25,500 nucleotides of DNA, taken from Mnemiopsis leidyi. Taxonomy: Eukaryota > Ctenophora > Tentaculata > Lobata > Bolinopsidae. The position numbers were made by a program, and so were the translations under genes. A model generated the notes under the pieces. That model did not search any database and was not told the origin of the DNA. It was given only the letters and a program-made list of their open reading frames with translations. The stretch spans positions 124,459 to 149,958 of the forward strand of contig JH155358.1 of assembly GCA_000226015.1 (NCBI GenBank), read 5' to 3'. The first letter of the stretch is position 1. Every line of letters starts with the position of its first letter. Below, in pieces: positions 1 through 8,963 of the stretch.

Positions 1-291
1 TGATAACCTACTGTCGCGGCCATCACGCGCTCTCACGCATTTCTGGCCTGGCGAAGAAATTCTAGACGCGCATCGCCCGTTGATGATATAATGTATAACC
101 GGAGAGCCCCTGCACTTGGCGGTAAAACTAGGCAAAGGGATCCTTATATGTAACATGCAAACTTTTGCAATATGCCATGGGGTAGCTGATAGTTTTATTT
201 GTGTTTTGACAAGTTCAGAGTTTAATTTAGTTTGTTGCTATGATGGCCGACTCTCGCAGCTCAAAGCCTAGCTAAATATTTCGTTAGAACG

Positions 292-314
292 GTAGACGGA
301 TATAATCTCGTCAA
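292..314 (+). repeat. Dispersed repeat, core GTAGACGGATATAATCTCGT, copy 1
   Basis: The 23-base core, GTAGACGGATATAATCTCGT followed by CAA, recurs exactly at about 4828-4850 and with two changes at about 558-580. Outside the core this copy is less similar to the other two. It may be a fragment of a small non-autonomous transposable element. Confidence 0.7.
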
Positions 315-494
315 ACTTTAGTATTTTACTTTGTCCTGAATCTCCAAACTCGTTGAAGGGTACTCAAGTTCATTCATGACAAGTTCAATGGTTGTGGATA
401 GGTTGCAGGTTACTATTTGTTCAAATAGCATCACGGCACATTCACTGTTTTAACCTTGTCAAAGGTACCATCATTCAAAACCGTTATCTGTGAG

Positions 495-582
495 CGCAAA
501 AGAATTGTCGCCGTGATACCCTACTCTTTTAGCTCAAACATCAAAGAACGGTATGCGGTAGACGGAAATAACCTCGTCAAGG
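495..582 (+). repeat. Dispersed repeat, core GTAGACGGAAATAACCTCGT, copy 2
   Basis: This copy shares with the 4795-4850 copy both the core (two substitutions) and a block about 50 bases upstream: AATTGTCGCCGTGATACCC here against AATTGTCACAGTGATACCC there. The spacing of the two blocks differs by an indel. The paired blocks make a true repeat family more likely than chance similarity. Confidence 0.65.
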
Positions 583-1845
583 AAAAAGCTTTAGTTTTAT
601 TTATGTTCTTTGCTGTGTGACCGATTTACACTAGGATAGACCTTCACACATGAAAGAGCTAGAGGTGATCTGTACTACATACTAGTTTAGTGTTGTGCCA
701 TAAACTTTTCATAGGCTAGGCCTCAATAGAGGTGTGTATAGTTCGAAAAAACATCCTGTATTTGACTGACCTAAGTTGAGCCAGTATCCAGTCCTTTCTG
801 AGCAAACTTTAGTGCCTCAATTCCATTTGATGTGTATGTGTTTGTTTGTTTCTTGTTGAACAATAAATCTTAGCTTGGAGGCTGGGTGCAGTAATTTTCC
901 AAAGGGTTTGTACAATGGATGCTGGCCAAGCTTACCTGATCCTATCCAACATAATTTTAATCTCAATTTCATTAAACTCGGTCACATTATTACTTGGATA
1001 TGAAGGTGGACCCTTCGGTACAGGTAAGCAATAGGAAATAATGATTGGATTTTAAGTTAGGATTAGTTGGTCTGCTTTCCCTTTTGTATAGTTATCTATT
1101 TAATTATGCATTTTTCTCTATGGAGCTTTGTGCTATTGTGACACTTTTCCTGTTTTGAGCATGCTTTTGTGAAACAAGATATCACAACTATTAAGCTCTA
1201 TCTCTGAGCTGTATAGAATTATTTGTTTCATCTGTGTTTTTTCTACAGTTTCGCTGTGGGACCGATTTACAATTAAATGATAGGTATAATTGGAGTTCAT
1301 AAGGTCTATATTCTAGCTTACTCAGTGTTTATTGCTGTGCAGATACACTCTACTTTTTAAAAATCATACATGTAGATAGGTCTGCCTTTTTATACATGGA
1401 AGAGCTTATTTCCTCGCAAGTTTTCTTTTGATATTTTGAATTGTAACATCGAAACACCATTGTTTGCTGTTATTGCCTTTTTTTAAAGACATTTCTGACT
1501 ATAGTACAACCTGCCATGCAGGTAGTCTGTTGCAGTGGGACAAAGTCCAGAAGCCAATTCAAAATGAGCATGATTGATGATATAGCCTGCTTTCTGAGAA
1601 TGTCAGGATGGCATAAGCACCTGGTTAGGTGAATACAGCAACAATGGCATGGCTGGTACACTTCATTATGTCAATTGTCAATAATCTTAGATATTGTGTA
1701 TATTACATTATATTTTATTTAAGTAGAACTAGGCAGGTACACATCATTTTATTTTAGGGTGCTTGATGATAAGTTGCTCTAACCTTCACCTAACCAAGTG
1801 CTTACACCGCAACTAGCATAATCGTGTGTCCAGTTTAAAAACTCC

Positions 1846-1936
1846 CAGTGGGCCCTTAGACCAGGGGCACCACTTGGGGGTGCCTTTTACCGTCGATGGG
1901 CGCCATGTTGGCTAGAGCTACAATGATACGCCACTG
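1846..1936. mobile_element. Possible small inverted-repeat element ending TACGCCACTG
   Basis: The segment starts CAGTGG and ends CCACTG. The right end TACGCCACTG is the exact reverse complement of CAGTGGCGTA at 5298-5307. CAGTGG-type ends occur in hAT-like DNA transposons and their short derivatives. I see no convincing 8-bp target duplication, so this may be a decayed MITE or chance. The interior holds GGGGCACC and GGGGGTGCC, which can pair. Confidence 0.3.
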
Positions 1937-2252
1937 GGTATTGTAGATAGATTATGTAACCACACATAATAAAAATTACAAAGAAATCCCTCTACTTTAC
2001 ACCATTTCCCCACATCCATAAAGTTTAAAATTTCCTCTGAGTAGACTTTTTGTTCAATATAGCCCACTCGCTTCACTCGCCAATAACCTAACCTAGAACT
2101 TTTCATCTAAAAATTTGCAAACAATGCTCCCTCAGCAGCACTTTGGGCCAACTAGCTCGCATGTGCCTAATTTTATCGTTTATTTAGCTGAAAATATAAT
2201 GTCTGCATGAAGTGATGTTTTCCCCTTGATGCTGCTGACAGTTAATGTTTAA

Positions 2253-2282
2253 TCAGCCCGCCGCAGGCAAAATTTTTTGAGA
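2253..2282 (+). repeat. Dispersed repeat, core CAGCCCGCCGCAGGC, copy 1
   Basis: The core CAGCCCGCCGCAGGC followed by an A/T-rich stretch recurs near 4116 and 4456. This copy shares only the core and the following AAAATTTTTT-like tract with them, so it may be a shorter remnant of the same family. Confidence 0.6.
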
Positions 2283-2544
2283 AATAATGCAATTTTAGTT
2301 GAATTCAAACCATTTTGGTAATAGAGCTTGGTTGTTTTTGGAGTTATCAGTGACACTGCTAGGTAGAAAGTATATCATAAATTGCAGCTTAAGTCGTACA
2401 TAGAACTCCTTATAGCACTGCAATAAAATATGTTACAGTTTTCATTAAAAGATCTTGACCTTCCTAACCCTGGCAAATTCTTTAAAATAAATAAGGTAGG
2501 TAGGATTCTAGAATAAATTTGACAAGGCAAAGTGTTAATACTAT

Positions 2545-4014
2545 ACCAAAGTTAAGAGCAGAAACAGAATGCTTGCCAGCCTGTCGTCAAAGTAATGGGG
2601 TTTGAGAAAAAGATCAATGAGGAAAGTCTACACCACAATGAAAAGGAGCGTTATGGATTATGCGGCAGCAGCATGGCAGCATTGGCTCTGTAAGACCCAA
2701 TTCCAAACTGTGGAGAATGCCTCAACACCGCTGGAGGTCCTACGACTTGAAACAAGAATTGAGAGCTATGAGACAAACAACAAGCGTCTGTCAACAAAGG
2801 CTTTTGAGAAAGCTAATCGCCTTGAAGAATCCCACCCTAGATACAAAGCCTTGAGCATTAACGCTGCTCCTCATTGTAGCAAAAGGAGAAGTTCGTGGAG
2901 GCAGGAAGCTGAAAAGATGGACAGATCACTACCACTGGTTGACCTAAAGAAAGAGCCACTCCCAGATGGAGTTCAGCCTCCATGGTCATCCAGCACCTGC
3001 TTTGAATTACAGTGGTCAACAATTTTGCAGATTAACGAGCTAAAGCAATAACCGGCCACACCATTCTCCATCCGCAACAACCAAACTCCCTGGAATACTG
3101 GTCAGCAAAAAGAAGAGGAGTGTAAGAATGATGCAAAGATCGTCGGGGAAGCAGCAATCCAAACTATTGATAGCTACGACAAAGACACAGTAATTTACAC
3201 TGATGGCTCATGCAAGGATGGAAAAGAAAATGGAGGAGCTGTTGCTGTCATCACAACTGGCTCAGCAAGATTCCCCATTGAATTTGAGGTTCTGACGAAG
3301 AAAGGTAGTCGATACACTTGTAGCTACCATGAGGAAGTAGGAACACGCTGCTATGAACCTCGCATTGGACCCGATGCTAGAGAATAGTAGGTCAACGGAC
3401 GCAGTTATCTGCACGGACAGCCAATCCATAGTCATAGCCATAGAAAGTAGACAATCCAACGTAACGGATCTAATAGAATAGTTACAACAGCTGAAAGGGA
3501 GGGTAATGATTTAGTGGATCCCAGGGCATTCTAACATCCCTGGAAATGACTTTGCAGACAAATATGCCAAACTAGTGGCACAGAATGGTGAGGCTCCTAC
3601 AACACCACTCTCACATAACACTGCAGTAGCAATCATAAAAAGAGAGATTAAAGATCAGCCCCCTAAACACCCAATTGTCTCACTGGTCCAGCAAAGAAGA
3701 GGGGAAAATGAAATCGAGAAAAGATGCTGCTCTACTGGCACAACTCAGATCACGACACTGAATGGAACTCAAAGCATACCAGCATCGGCTGGATGAATCA
3801 TAAGATGAGACCTGCCCTAAGTGCCAGTTAGAGGCTGAAATGGTCCAGCATTGGTTAGCGTGCCCAGCTATCACAAGAAATAGACAGGATATCTTTGGAG
3901 ACGACGATGTCCCACTTGGGATGTTAACAAAGAATCCGTGACTCATCCTGGCGTACGCAAGGGAGACGATTCTATGTTAAACTTGACGCCAACTTCAAAG
4001 CAACAACAACAACG
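2545..4014 (+). mobile_element. Degenerate non-LTR (LINE) retrotransposon, 3' part with RNase H
   Basis: Three frames together encode the end of a LINE ORF2. Frame 1 (about 2545-3345) reads through the post-RT region (KRSVMDYAAAAWQHW, LEVLRLETRIESYE) into an RNase H domain starting VIYTDGSC. Frame 2 (about 3347-3796) continues it through CTDSQSIVIAIES, WIPGHSNIPGNDFADKYAK. Frame 3 (about 3800-3980) encodes a terminal CPKCQ...HWLAC zinc-finger-like motif and LILAYAR. The RNase H acidic residues (TDGS, the YHEEV Glu, CTDSQ, GNDFAD) are all recognisable. In-frame stops at 2593, 3049, 3479, 3512, 3794 and 3939 and two frame changes make the copy non-functional. The 5' part of the element (endonuclease and most of RT) is absent. 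A CAACAACAACAA tail near 3999-4011 probably marks the 3' end. The domain order fits the RNase H-bearing I/Jockey-like group; I cannot name the family. Confidence 0.85.
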
Positions 4015-4088
4015 ACACCGTTTTACACCATAACAATCTGTGCAATATAATACTTTATAGGATGGCTCTGGTTGTATGAAGATTGCTT

Positions 4089-4176
4089 GCCAAATGACTA
4101 GAAAAATTAGTCTATTTAGCCCGCTGCAGGTGAAAAATTTCAAAAATTTGGTTATGTCAGATAGCTTAGAAACAAC
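4089..4176 (+). repeat. Dispersed repeat, core TTAGCCCGCTGCAGG, copy 2
   Basis: It aligns with 4430-4515 over about 85 bases: a GCCAAA...TAG block, TCTATT(T/C)AGCCCGC, an A-rich tract, and TCAGAT...TTAGAA. Divergence is substantial, so the copies are old. Confidence 0.6.
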
Positions 4177-4429
4177 TGTCTAATAGAAGTTGTTGTAAAA
4201 GGGGAGGGGGCCAATAATACATCATCCCCTCAATCCAAATATTTTAGTGGGCCATGGCCCCTCTGTTCTTATAAAATCACGATTCTATCTTAATTTTCTA
4301 GTGTCTGTACTGTAAGAAAAAAATCCACACTCCACAGCTATTAATTTTTACACCAGTTCACTAAAGCAGTGTTCTCTTAAACAGTATAACTTTTAAGTAG
4401 AATACATAGCAATGTGTAAAGGGTATTCG

Positions 4430-4515
4430 CCAAAACATTAGTGAAAAGGTCTATTCAGCCCGCCGTAGGCAAAAAATTTGAAAAGTTGACACATTTCAGA
4501 TTGGTTAGAAGCAAT
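4430..4515 (+). repeat. Dispersed repeat, core TCAGCCCGCCGTAGGC, copy 3
   Basis: This is the partner of 4089-4176, in the same orientation about 340 bases downstream. The shared order of sub-blocks (GCCAAA, TCTATT, AGCCCGC, AAATTT, TCAGAT, TTAGAA) shows common origin. Confidence 0.6.
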
Positions 4516-4794
4516 TTCCTCACAGAAATAACTTAATAATTTCCTCGACAAATTTTTGTTATTTGCGAAATCTCCTCAAATTTCTTGGGCAGATTTACAA
4601 AAATTTCCTCCTTTTTCCTTCTTTTTTCCTCCGAAATGAATTTCCTCCGAGTATATACTTGCAGGATTGCAGGTTTCTGGATGTGGGGACCATTTCTGCT
4701 CTAATCAGAGCACTTAAATTGTATAAGTAACCGCTGCGGAGCAGTGTAAGCATCTGGTTAGTTGGAATTAGCTCTTGTGAACATTTGCATTTTA

Positions 4795-4853
4795 ATTGTC
4801 ACAGTGATACCCCATTTTTGCATCTCCGTAGACGGATATAATCTCGTCAACCT
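4795..4853 (+). repeat. Dispersed repeat, core GTAGACGGATATAATCTCGT, copy 3
   Basis: The 23-base core is identical to the one at 292-314, and the upstream AATTGTCACAGTGATACCC block matches copy 2. Core and upstream block are about 15 bases apart here and about 50 apart in copy 2. Confidence 0.7.
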
Positions 4854-5085
4854 TTTAAACTACTAGCCACAACACACGATTAAGGATTTAAAATAATCTA
4901 GTGTTGTAAGGCCTGCTGCCCAATTTTTTCGAATATGATAATGACTGCAATGGAGGCTATATTTTTGAGTTTAGTAAAGAAATATCTATTGAACATAGTG
5001 TGACACGTGTACGTAATTGTTGGTCTCATGTATATGTTTAAATTATTAAAGTCATACTGTATAAGTGAGTGCTGCAAATTTTATT

Positions 5086-5105
5086 TCAATTCAATTCAAT
5101 TCAAT
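5086..5105. repeat. (TCAAT)4 microsatellite
   Basis: Four perfect tandem copies of TCAAT, with partial units on the sides. Confidence 0.9.
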
Positions 5106-5286
5106 ATTATGCTTTTTTGCTATATAAACGTAAATTTCACCATTTTAACCAATGATGTTAATATTTAGGGTATGCAGTATTTGTTATTCAGGAGCTACCT
5201 TTTACTTTTAAAATTACAGCAGCCAAAACATTTGCAGTACGATATTTGCATCTTTCTTTTTTAAATGTTGTGCTATAACTGGTCGA

Positions 5287-5373
5287 ATGTCACAAATCAG
5301 TGGCGTAACCCCGAATTTAGGGGGTGCCAACCTGCAGCACCCCTTAAGTGAAATGCCCCCCTATGTCACAAAT
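5287..5373. mobile_element. 65-bp insert flanked by 11-bp direct repeats
   Basis: ATGTCACAAAT occurs exactly at 5287-5297 and 5363-5373. Between them is a 65-base segment that starts CAGTGGCGTA and is rich in G and C runs (AGGGGGTGCC, CAGCACCCC, GCCCCCCT), unlike the A/T-rich surroundings. The direct repeats look like a target-site duplication. The left end resembles hAT-like ends, but an 11-bp duplication and the lack of a matching CACTG right end do not fit hAT, so the class is open. Confidence 0.5.
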
Positions 5374-5462
5374 TTATGCTTTTATCTTTGTATAACTAAA
5401 TTTATTGTTTTTCTTCAAAAAAATAAATCTGTCTAATATATTTTAAGGGTCTTCTGATTAAA

Positions 5463-7274
5463 ATGGCAAAAAAGACTGGTGAGTTGCTGGGAAAATTACG
5501 AGCTCTTATGAAGAGTCATGGGCAACTTTCTGCTTACATTGTTCCCTCTGATGATGCTCACATGAGTGAATATGTGTGTGAAAAGTTCCTTAGGCGTGGG
5601 TTCGTGTCAGGGTTTACTGGAAGTGCTGGAACTGCTGTTGTATTATTAGAAAAAGCTCTCTTATGGACTGATGGGCGCTATTTTCTCCAGGCAGAAAAAC
5701 AAATGGATGAAAATTGGACTTTGATGAAAGCTTACATGCCTGGAACTCCACGCGAAGAAGAATGGCTTTCTGCCAATTTAAGTCTTAATGATAGAGTTGG
5801 CATTGACCCTAAAACATGCTCAATAACACGATTTAAGACCTTGAAAAAACATCTCTCAGGTGTAGGAATTGAACTTGTCTCTGTTGAAGAAAATCTGGTT
5901 GATCTTGTTTGGGATGATGCCCCATCACTGCCAGATGCTCCAGTTTTTCTTCATAGCATGGAATATTCTGGTGAAGCAGTTTCATCAAAATTAGAGAATC
6001 TTCGGAAGAGATTAAAGTCAAAGCTGTGTGATGCTATTGTTTTGAGTGCCTTGGATGACATTGCTTGGCTTTACAATCTGAGAGGAAATGATGTAAACTA
6101 CAACCCAGTCTTCTACTCATTTGCTGTTGTTGACCAGACTTCATCAACACTGTACATAGATGAGACCAAGCTATCTGCAGAGATAAAAGAATACCTTGTT
6201 AATTCCTCCACAGCTATTAAGCCATATGATGAAATTTATTGCGATGCCAAGAACCTCAATGGTAGGGTTTTTCTTCCACTTTCAACCAATGCAGCAATTT
6301 TCCAAGCTGTCAATGAGAAAGGAAGAGTTGTTGGAATGAGCCCTGTTCAGGAGCTTAAAGCTATAAAAAATGAAGTTGAGCTTGAAGGTATGCGCAACTG
6401 TCACATTAGGGATGGTGCTGCCTTAACTGAATATCTTCATTGGTTGCAAACAGAAGTCCACAAGCCAGGCATTGTTATTGATGAAGTAGATGGTTCTGAC
6501 AAAGTAGCTCATATCCGAAGCACTCATGATAAGTTTGTCTCTCTCAGTTTTGACACCATCTCAAGCTCAGGGCCCAATGGCGCTGTAATTCATTACAAAC
6601 CAGAAAAAGGAAGCTGTCTTCAAATTGACAAAGATGATATTTATCTATGTGACTCTGGAGCCCAGTACTCAGATGGAACAACAGATGTAACTAGGACAGT
6701 TCATCTTAGCATCCCATCTGAGTATCAAAAGGATTGCTTTACTAGAGTTTTAATGGGTCACATTGATCTTGCAATGGCTGTATTTCCACCTGGAACCAAA
6801 GGAACATGTTTGGATTGCTTAGCAAGGAGGCCATTGTGGAGTGTGGGTCTCAATTATCAGCATGGTACTGGTCATGGAGTTGGCTCTTTTCTCAATGTAC
6901 ATGAAGGTCCATGCAGAATTGCTGCTGGAAACAGGATTTCTAAACATGAAATGGGGCTAAAGAAAGGTATGATATTGTCAAACGAGCCTGGTTTTTACGA
7001 AAGTGGCAAATTTGGAATGCGAATTGAAAGCTTAGTAGAAGTTGTTGAAACTTCTATTGGGCCTGAGGATGGCAAGTACCTAACATTCAATACAATTACC
7101 ATGGCACCAATTGAGAGAAAGTTAATCAACACAAAGCTTATGACCTCAGCCCAAGTTGAATGGCTGAACCAATACCACCTTACTGTCAGAGAGAAATTAG
7201 GGGCCATGTTTGAAGATCTTGGAAAATCTAAAGAGCTAAAAGATTGGCTTATTGCTGTTACTGAGCCATTGTAG
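5463..7274 (+). CDS. XPNPEP1: Xaa-Pro aminopeptidase 1 (cytosolic aminopeptidase P)
   Basis: This M24B metallopeptidase removes the N-terminal residue from peptides with proline in second position, in the cytosol, using two Mn ions. The 603-aa product matches human XPNPEP1 (623 aa) end to end. Visible family blocks are FVSGFTGSAGTAVV and WTDGRYFLQAEKQMD in the N-terminal domain, ALDDIAWLYNLRGNDV in the middle domain, and a C-terminal pita-bread catalytic domain from about residue 300. All five metal ligands are present: D397 and D408 (DSGAQYSDGTTDVTRT), H471 (HGTGHGVGSF), E508 (SNEPGFYE) and E522 (MRIES), with the same D-D and D-H spacing as the human enzyme. No signal peptide is seen, which agrees with a cytosolic form. 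The start is supported by an A at -3 and by the N-terminal alignment. The CDS is a single exon, while UPF2 and Prp19 in this window have many. It is likely to be an active enzyme. Confidence 0.96.
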   Translation: MAKKTGELLGKLRALMKSHGQLSAYIVPSDDAHMSEYVCEKFLRRGFVSGFTGSAGTAVVLLEKALLWTDGRYFLQAEKQMDENWTLMKAYMPGTPREEEWLSANLSLNDRVGIDPKTCSITRFKTLKKHLSGVGIELVSVEENLVDLVWDDAPSLPDAPVFLHSMEYSGEAVSSKLENLRKRLKSKLCDAIVLSALDDIAWLYNLRGNDVNYNPVFYSFAVVDQTSSTLYIDETKLSAEIKEYLVNSSTAIKPYDEIYCDAKNLNGRVFLPLSTNAAIFQAVNEKGRVVGMSPVQELKAIKNEVELEGMRNCHIRDGAALTEYLHWLQTEVHKPGIVIDEVDGSDKVAHIRSTHDKFVSLSFDTISSSGPNGAVIHYKPEKGSCLQIDKDDIYLCDSGAQYSDGTTDVTRTVHLSIPSEYQKDCFTRVLMGHIDLAMAVFPPGTKGTCLDCLARRPLWSVGLNYQHGTGHGVGSFLNVHEGPCRIAAGNRISKHEMGLKKGMILSNEPGFYESGKFGMRIESLVEVVETSIGPEDGKYLTFNTITMAPIERKLINTKLMTSAQVEWLNQYHLTVREKLGAMFEDLGKSKELKDWLIAVTEPL

Positions 7275-7313
7275 AGATACAATTATTTGCAGCTCAATTA
7301 TCATGATCCATTT

Positions 7314-7329
7314 AATAAAATGCAATAAA
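7314..7329 (+). terminator. Polyadenylation signals of XPNPEP1
   Basis: Two AATAAA hexamers at 7314-7319 and 7324-7329 lie 40-50 bases after the stop codon, a usual distance for a short 3' UTR. Confidence 0.6.
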
Positions 7330-7817
7330 ACGTATGATAATCAATGGAATGCCAAGAATAATTTAGAGTTAGAATTTCTTAGTTAGAGTTCTTAAAATTG
7401 TTAACCTGAAAAGTTGTGATCATGTCTCAAAGTACTATTTTTATTACGTTATGCTCCAATGTGAGATATTTTCATTCTTCTTTGCAGTAATTGTTTAAAA
7501 GTAAATGTTATTTACAAACAGTTGTGACCCTATCATGTAATTTTCATTAATTTGTCGCAAGTGGGTTTAGATTCATTATTAAGTTCAGTTGTAATTAGCT
7601 ATGATTTGTATAATTTATTTTGTAGCCTATTTTTGATTTGTGTTATCAACAAATGGCAGGTTTTTCATTCCATTTTTTCCAAACCCTGTTGTTATGAGAC
7701 ACAAAAATCTTGAATTCTTGGTGAATAAATATCTGTGGTTAAAATTACATAACATTTATTAAACATTTCTATCAGGTTGGGCATGATGTAGTCTTAACAA
7801 AAACAGGGAGGTCTAAA
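7330..7817. other. Intergenic region XPNPEP1 to GT43 gene
   Basis: A/T-rich with no gene seen. A pyrimidine-rich acceptor-like TTTCTATCAG ends at 7775, 42 bases before the next ATG, and might be a 5'-UTR intron end or trans-splice acceptor. Confidence 0.5.
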
Positions 7818-8963
7818 ATGAGAATTGTCACTGCATTCAACAAAAAAGTATGTGTTGGTGTTTTTGCTATCCTCTTCACATCCTCGATTGGATATATGCT
7901 TGGGTCTCTTCACTCTGTTGAAATACTTGAGGAGAAGGCAAAGCTGACAGACAAGCTTAACCAAGCAGAACTTGAATTATTTGAAGCTGAACGTCAGCTT
8001 GTCCACTGCGATTCTGAGTTAGGTATGTACATTCATTTGTTATTTACAAATTACCACTTCTATCTTTGTAAATTGCTTCTAATGGTCCTCCATTACTATT
8101 TGTATTTTTGTACTTGTTTAACCTGTAGCTGTACCCAGGCTTTTACAGTTATACTAAAGGGGCTCTTGGAAGATTCTAGATCTTTTAACAGAGACCCTCC
8201 TCATTTAACCTTCAATCACGGTTTTCCCGGTCATTCGGCTGAGTCGACCGAAGAAGATTGCATAGGCAAATGCCCTTAGCGAATTTGAAGATAAATTCCC
8301 AATGTTTTTCCAGGTCACAAGATGAATGCAATCCTCTCCGAAAACTCCTACAAAACCATACACGTAATTACACCAACCTACACTCGAAAAACACAGTTAG
8401 CTGAGCTAACGCTCCTGGCTCAAGCATTGGCTCACATTCCATACCTTCAGTGGATAGTATTGGAGGTGTCCAAAACAGACTTGGTTGTAGACTTTTTGGG
8501 AAAAACTAACCTCCAATACAAGCATCTTGATAGTGGAGGAAAAGTGAAGTCGGGAAACATGTGCAATGCTCTTAGAAACATTGCTCTGGATTATTTGACA
8601 GAAAACAGTGCAAACTCTTCCGGTGTAATTCTGTTTGCAAACCTTGATAGGACATATTCTTCGGAACTATTTGAAAAAGTCAGAGACATTGAGACAGTCG
8701 GTATTTGGCCGACTGTGTTTGCTAAAGAACAATTCACTTGTGATCCATTGAAATTCAATATGGAAACACCCAAGTATCCGATAAACTTGGGATCTGTTGG
8801 ATTTAACTCAACAGCATTGTTGAATACTTCCCGAAGATTTGATGTTAATGTTTCAGACACTCAGGGGATTTCCAGGTTGGTAGAGGGGTTGGTTTCGAGC
8901 AATGATGATATTAAAGTTATTAGTTGTGATGGGCAGTATGTATGGTACACACCCATATTTTAG
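7818..8963 (+). CDS. GT43 (beta-1,3-glucuronyltransferase) homologue, probably catalytically dead
   Basis: Exons 7818-8022 and 8314-8963 (GT-AG intron, phase 1) give 284 aa. It has the type II Golgi layout: a short N-tail, one membrane helix at about residues 11-31, a charged coiled-coil-like stem (33-66), then a GT43 domain. GT43 marks are IHVITPTYTRKTQLAELTLLAQAL (written here as IHVITPTYTR, 84-93, and QLAELTLLAQAL), ALRNIALDYL (154-163), RTYSSELFEKVRDI (181-194) followed by IWP, and GFN (231-233). In B3GAT enzymes FADDDNTYS carries the Mn/UDP motif; here it is FANLDRTYS, leaving only the third Asp (D180). The catalytic-base block (ESSLL) reads QGISRL with Gly253 where Glu is expected. WHTRTE, whose His contacts UDP, reads WYTPIF and ends the protein. 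The reading frame is intact, so it looks like an expressed pseudoenzyme rather than a broken gene. Linker-tetrasaccharide or HNK-1 type glucuronyl transfer should not be assumed. Confidence 0.82.
8131..8200 (+). repeat. 70-bp dispersed repeat in GT43 intron (copy A)
   Basis: It matches 18401-18470 at 65 of 70 positions in the same orientation, starting GTACCCAGGCTT and ending GAGACCCTCC, with GGAAGATTCTAGATCTTTTA inside. It lies within the intron 8023-8313, so the in-frame read-through after exon 1 is not coding. It is probably a fragment of a transposable element. Confidence 0.85.

Larger units (their letters stand above)
1..2544. other. Repeat-rich region without a supported gene
   Basis: I find no protein-coding gene here on either strand. 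The first 110 bases are richer in CpG than what follows. Two copies of a repeat with core GTAGACGGATATAATCTCGT lie near 292 and 558, and one copy of a repeat with core CAGCCCGCCGCAGGC lies near 2254. A short open segment starting ATG at 915 and ending at a donor-like GTAAGC (1025) is described under findings; it is too short to call. Short ORFs on the minus strand near 1470-1661 and 1918-2106 have no recognisable features. Confidence 0.6.
4015..5462. other. Repeat-rich region upstream of XPNPEP1
   Basis: No gene is supported. It holds two copies of the CAGCCCGCCG family, one copy of the GTAGACGG family, a (TCAAT)4 microsatellite and a 65-bp insert between 11-bp direct repeats. The last 60 bases before the ATG are A/T-rich and contain an acceptor-like TTTTAAG near 5441-5447, which might belong to a 5'-UTR intron or a trans-splice site. 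Confidence 0.55.

Noticed and set aside
3575-3796. Separate small gene at 3575-3796
   Set aside because: It is the frame-2 continuation of the RNase H domain of the degraded LINE.
8023-8279. In-frame continuation of GT43 exon 1 to a stop near 8279
   Set aside because: It reads through a consensus donor into an intron that contains the 70-bp dispersed repeat; the spliced form restores GT43 similarity.
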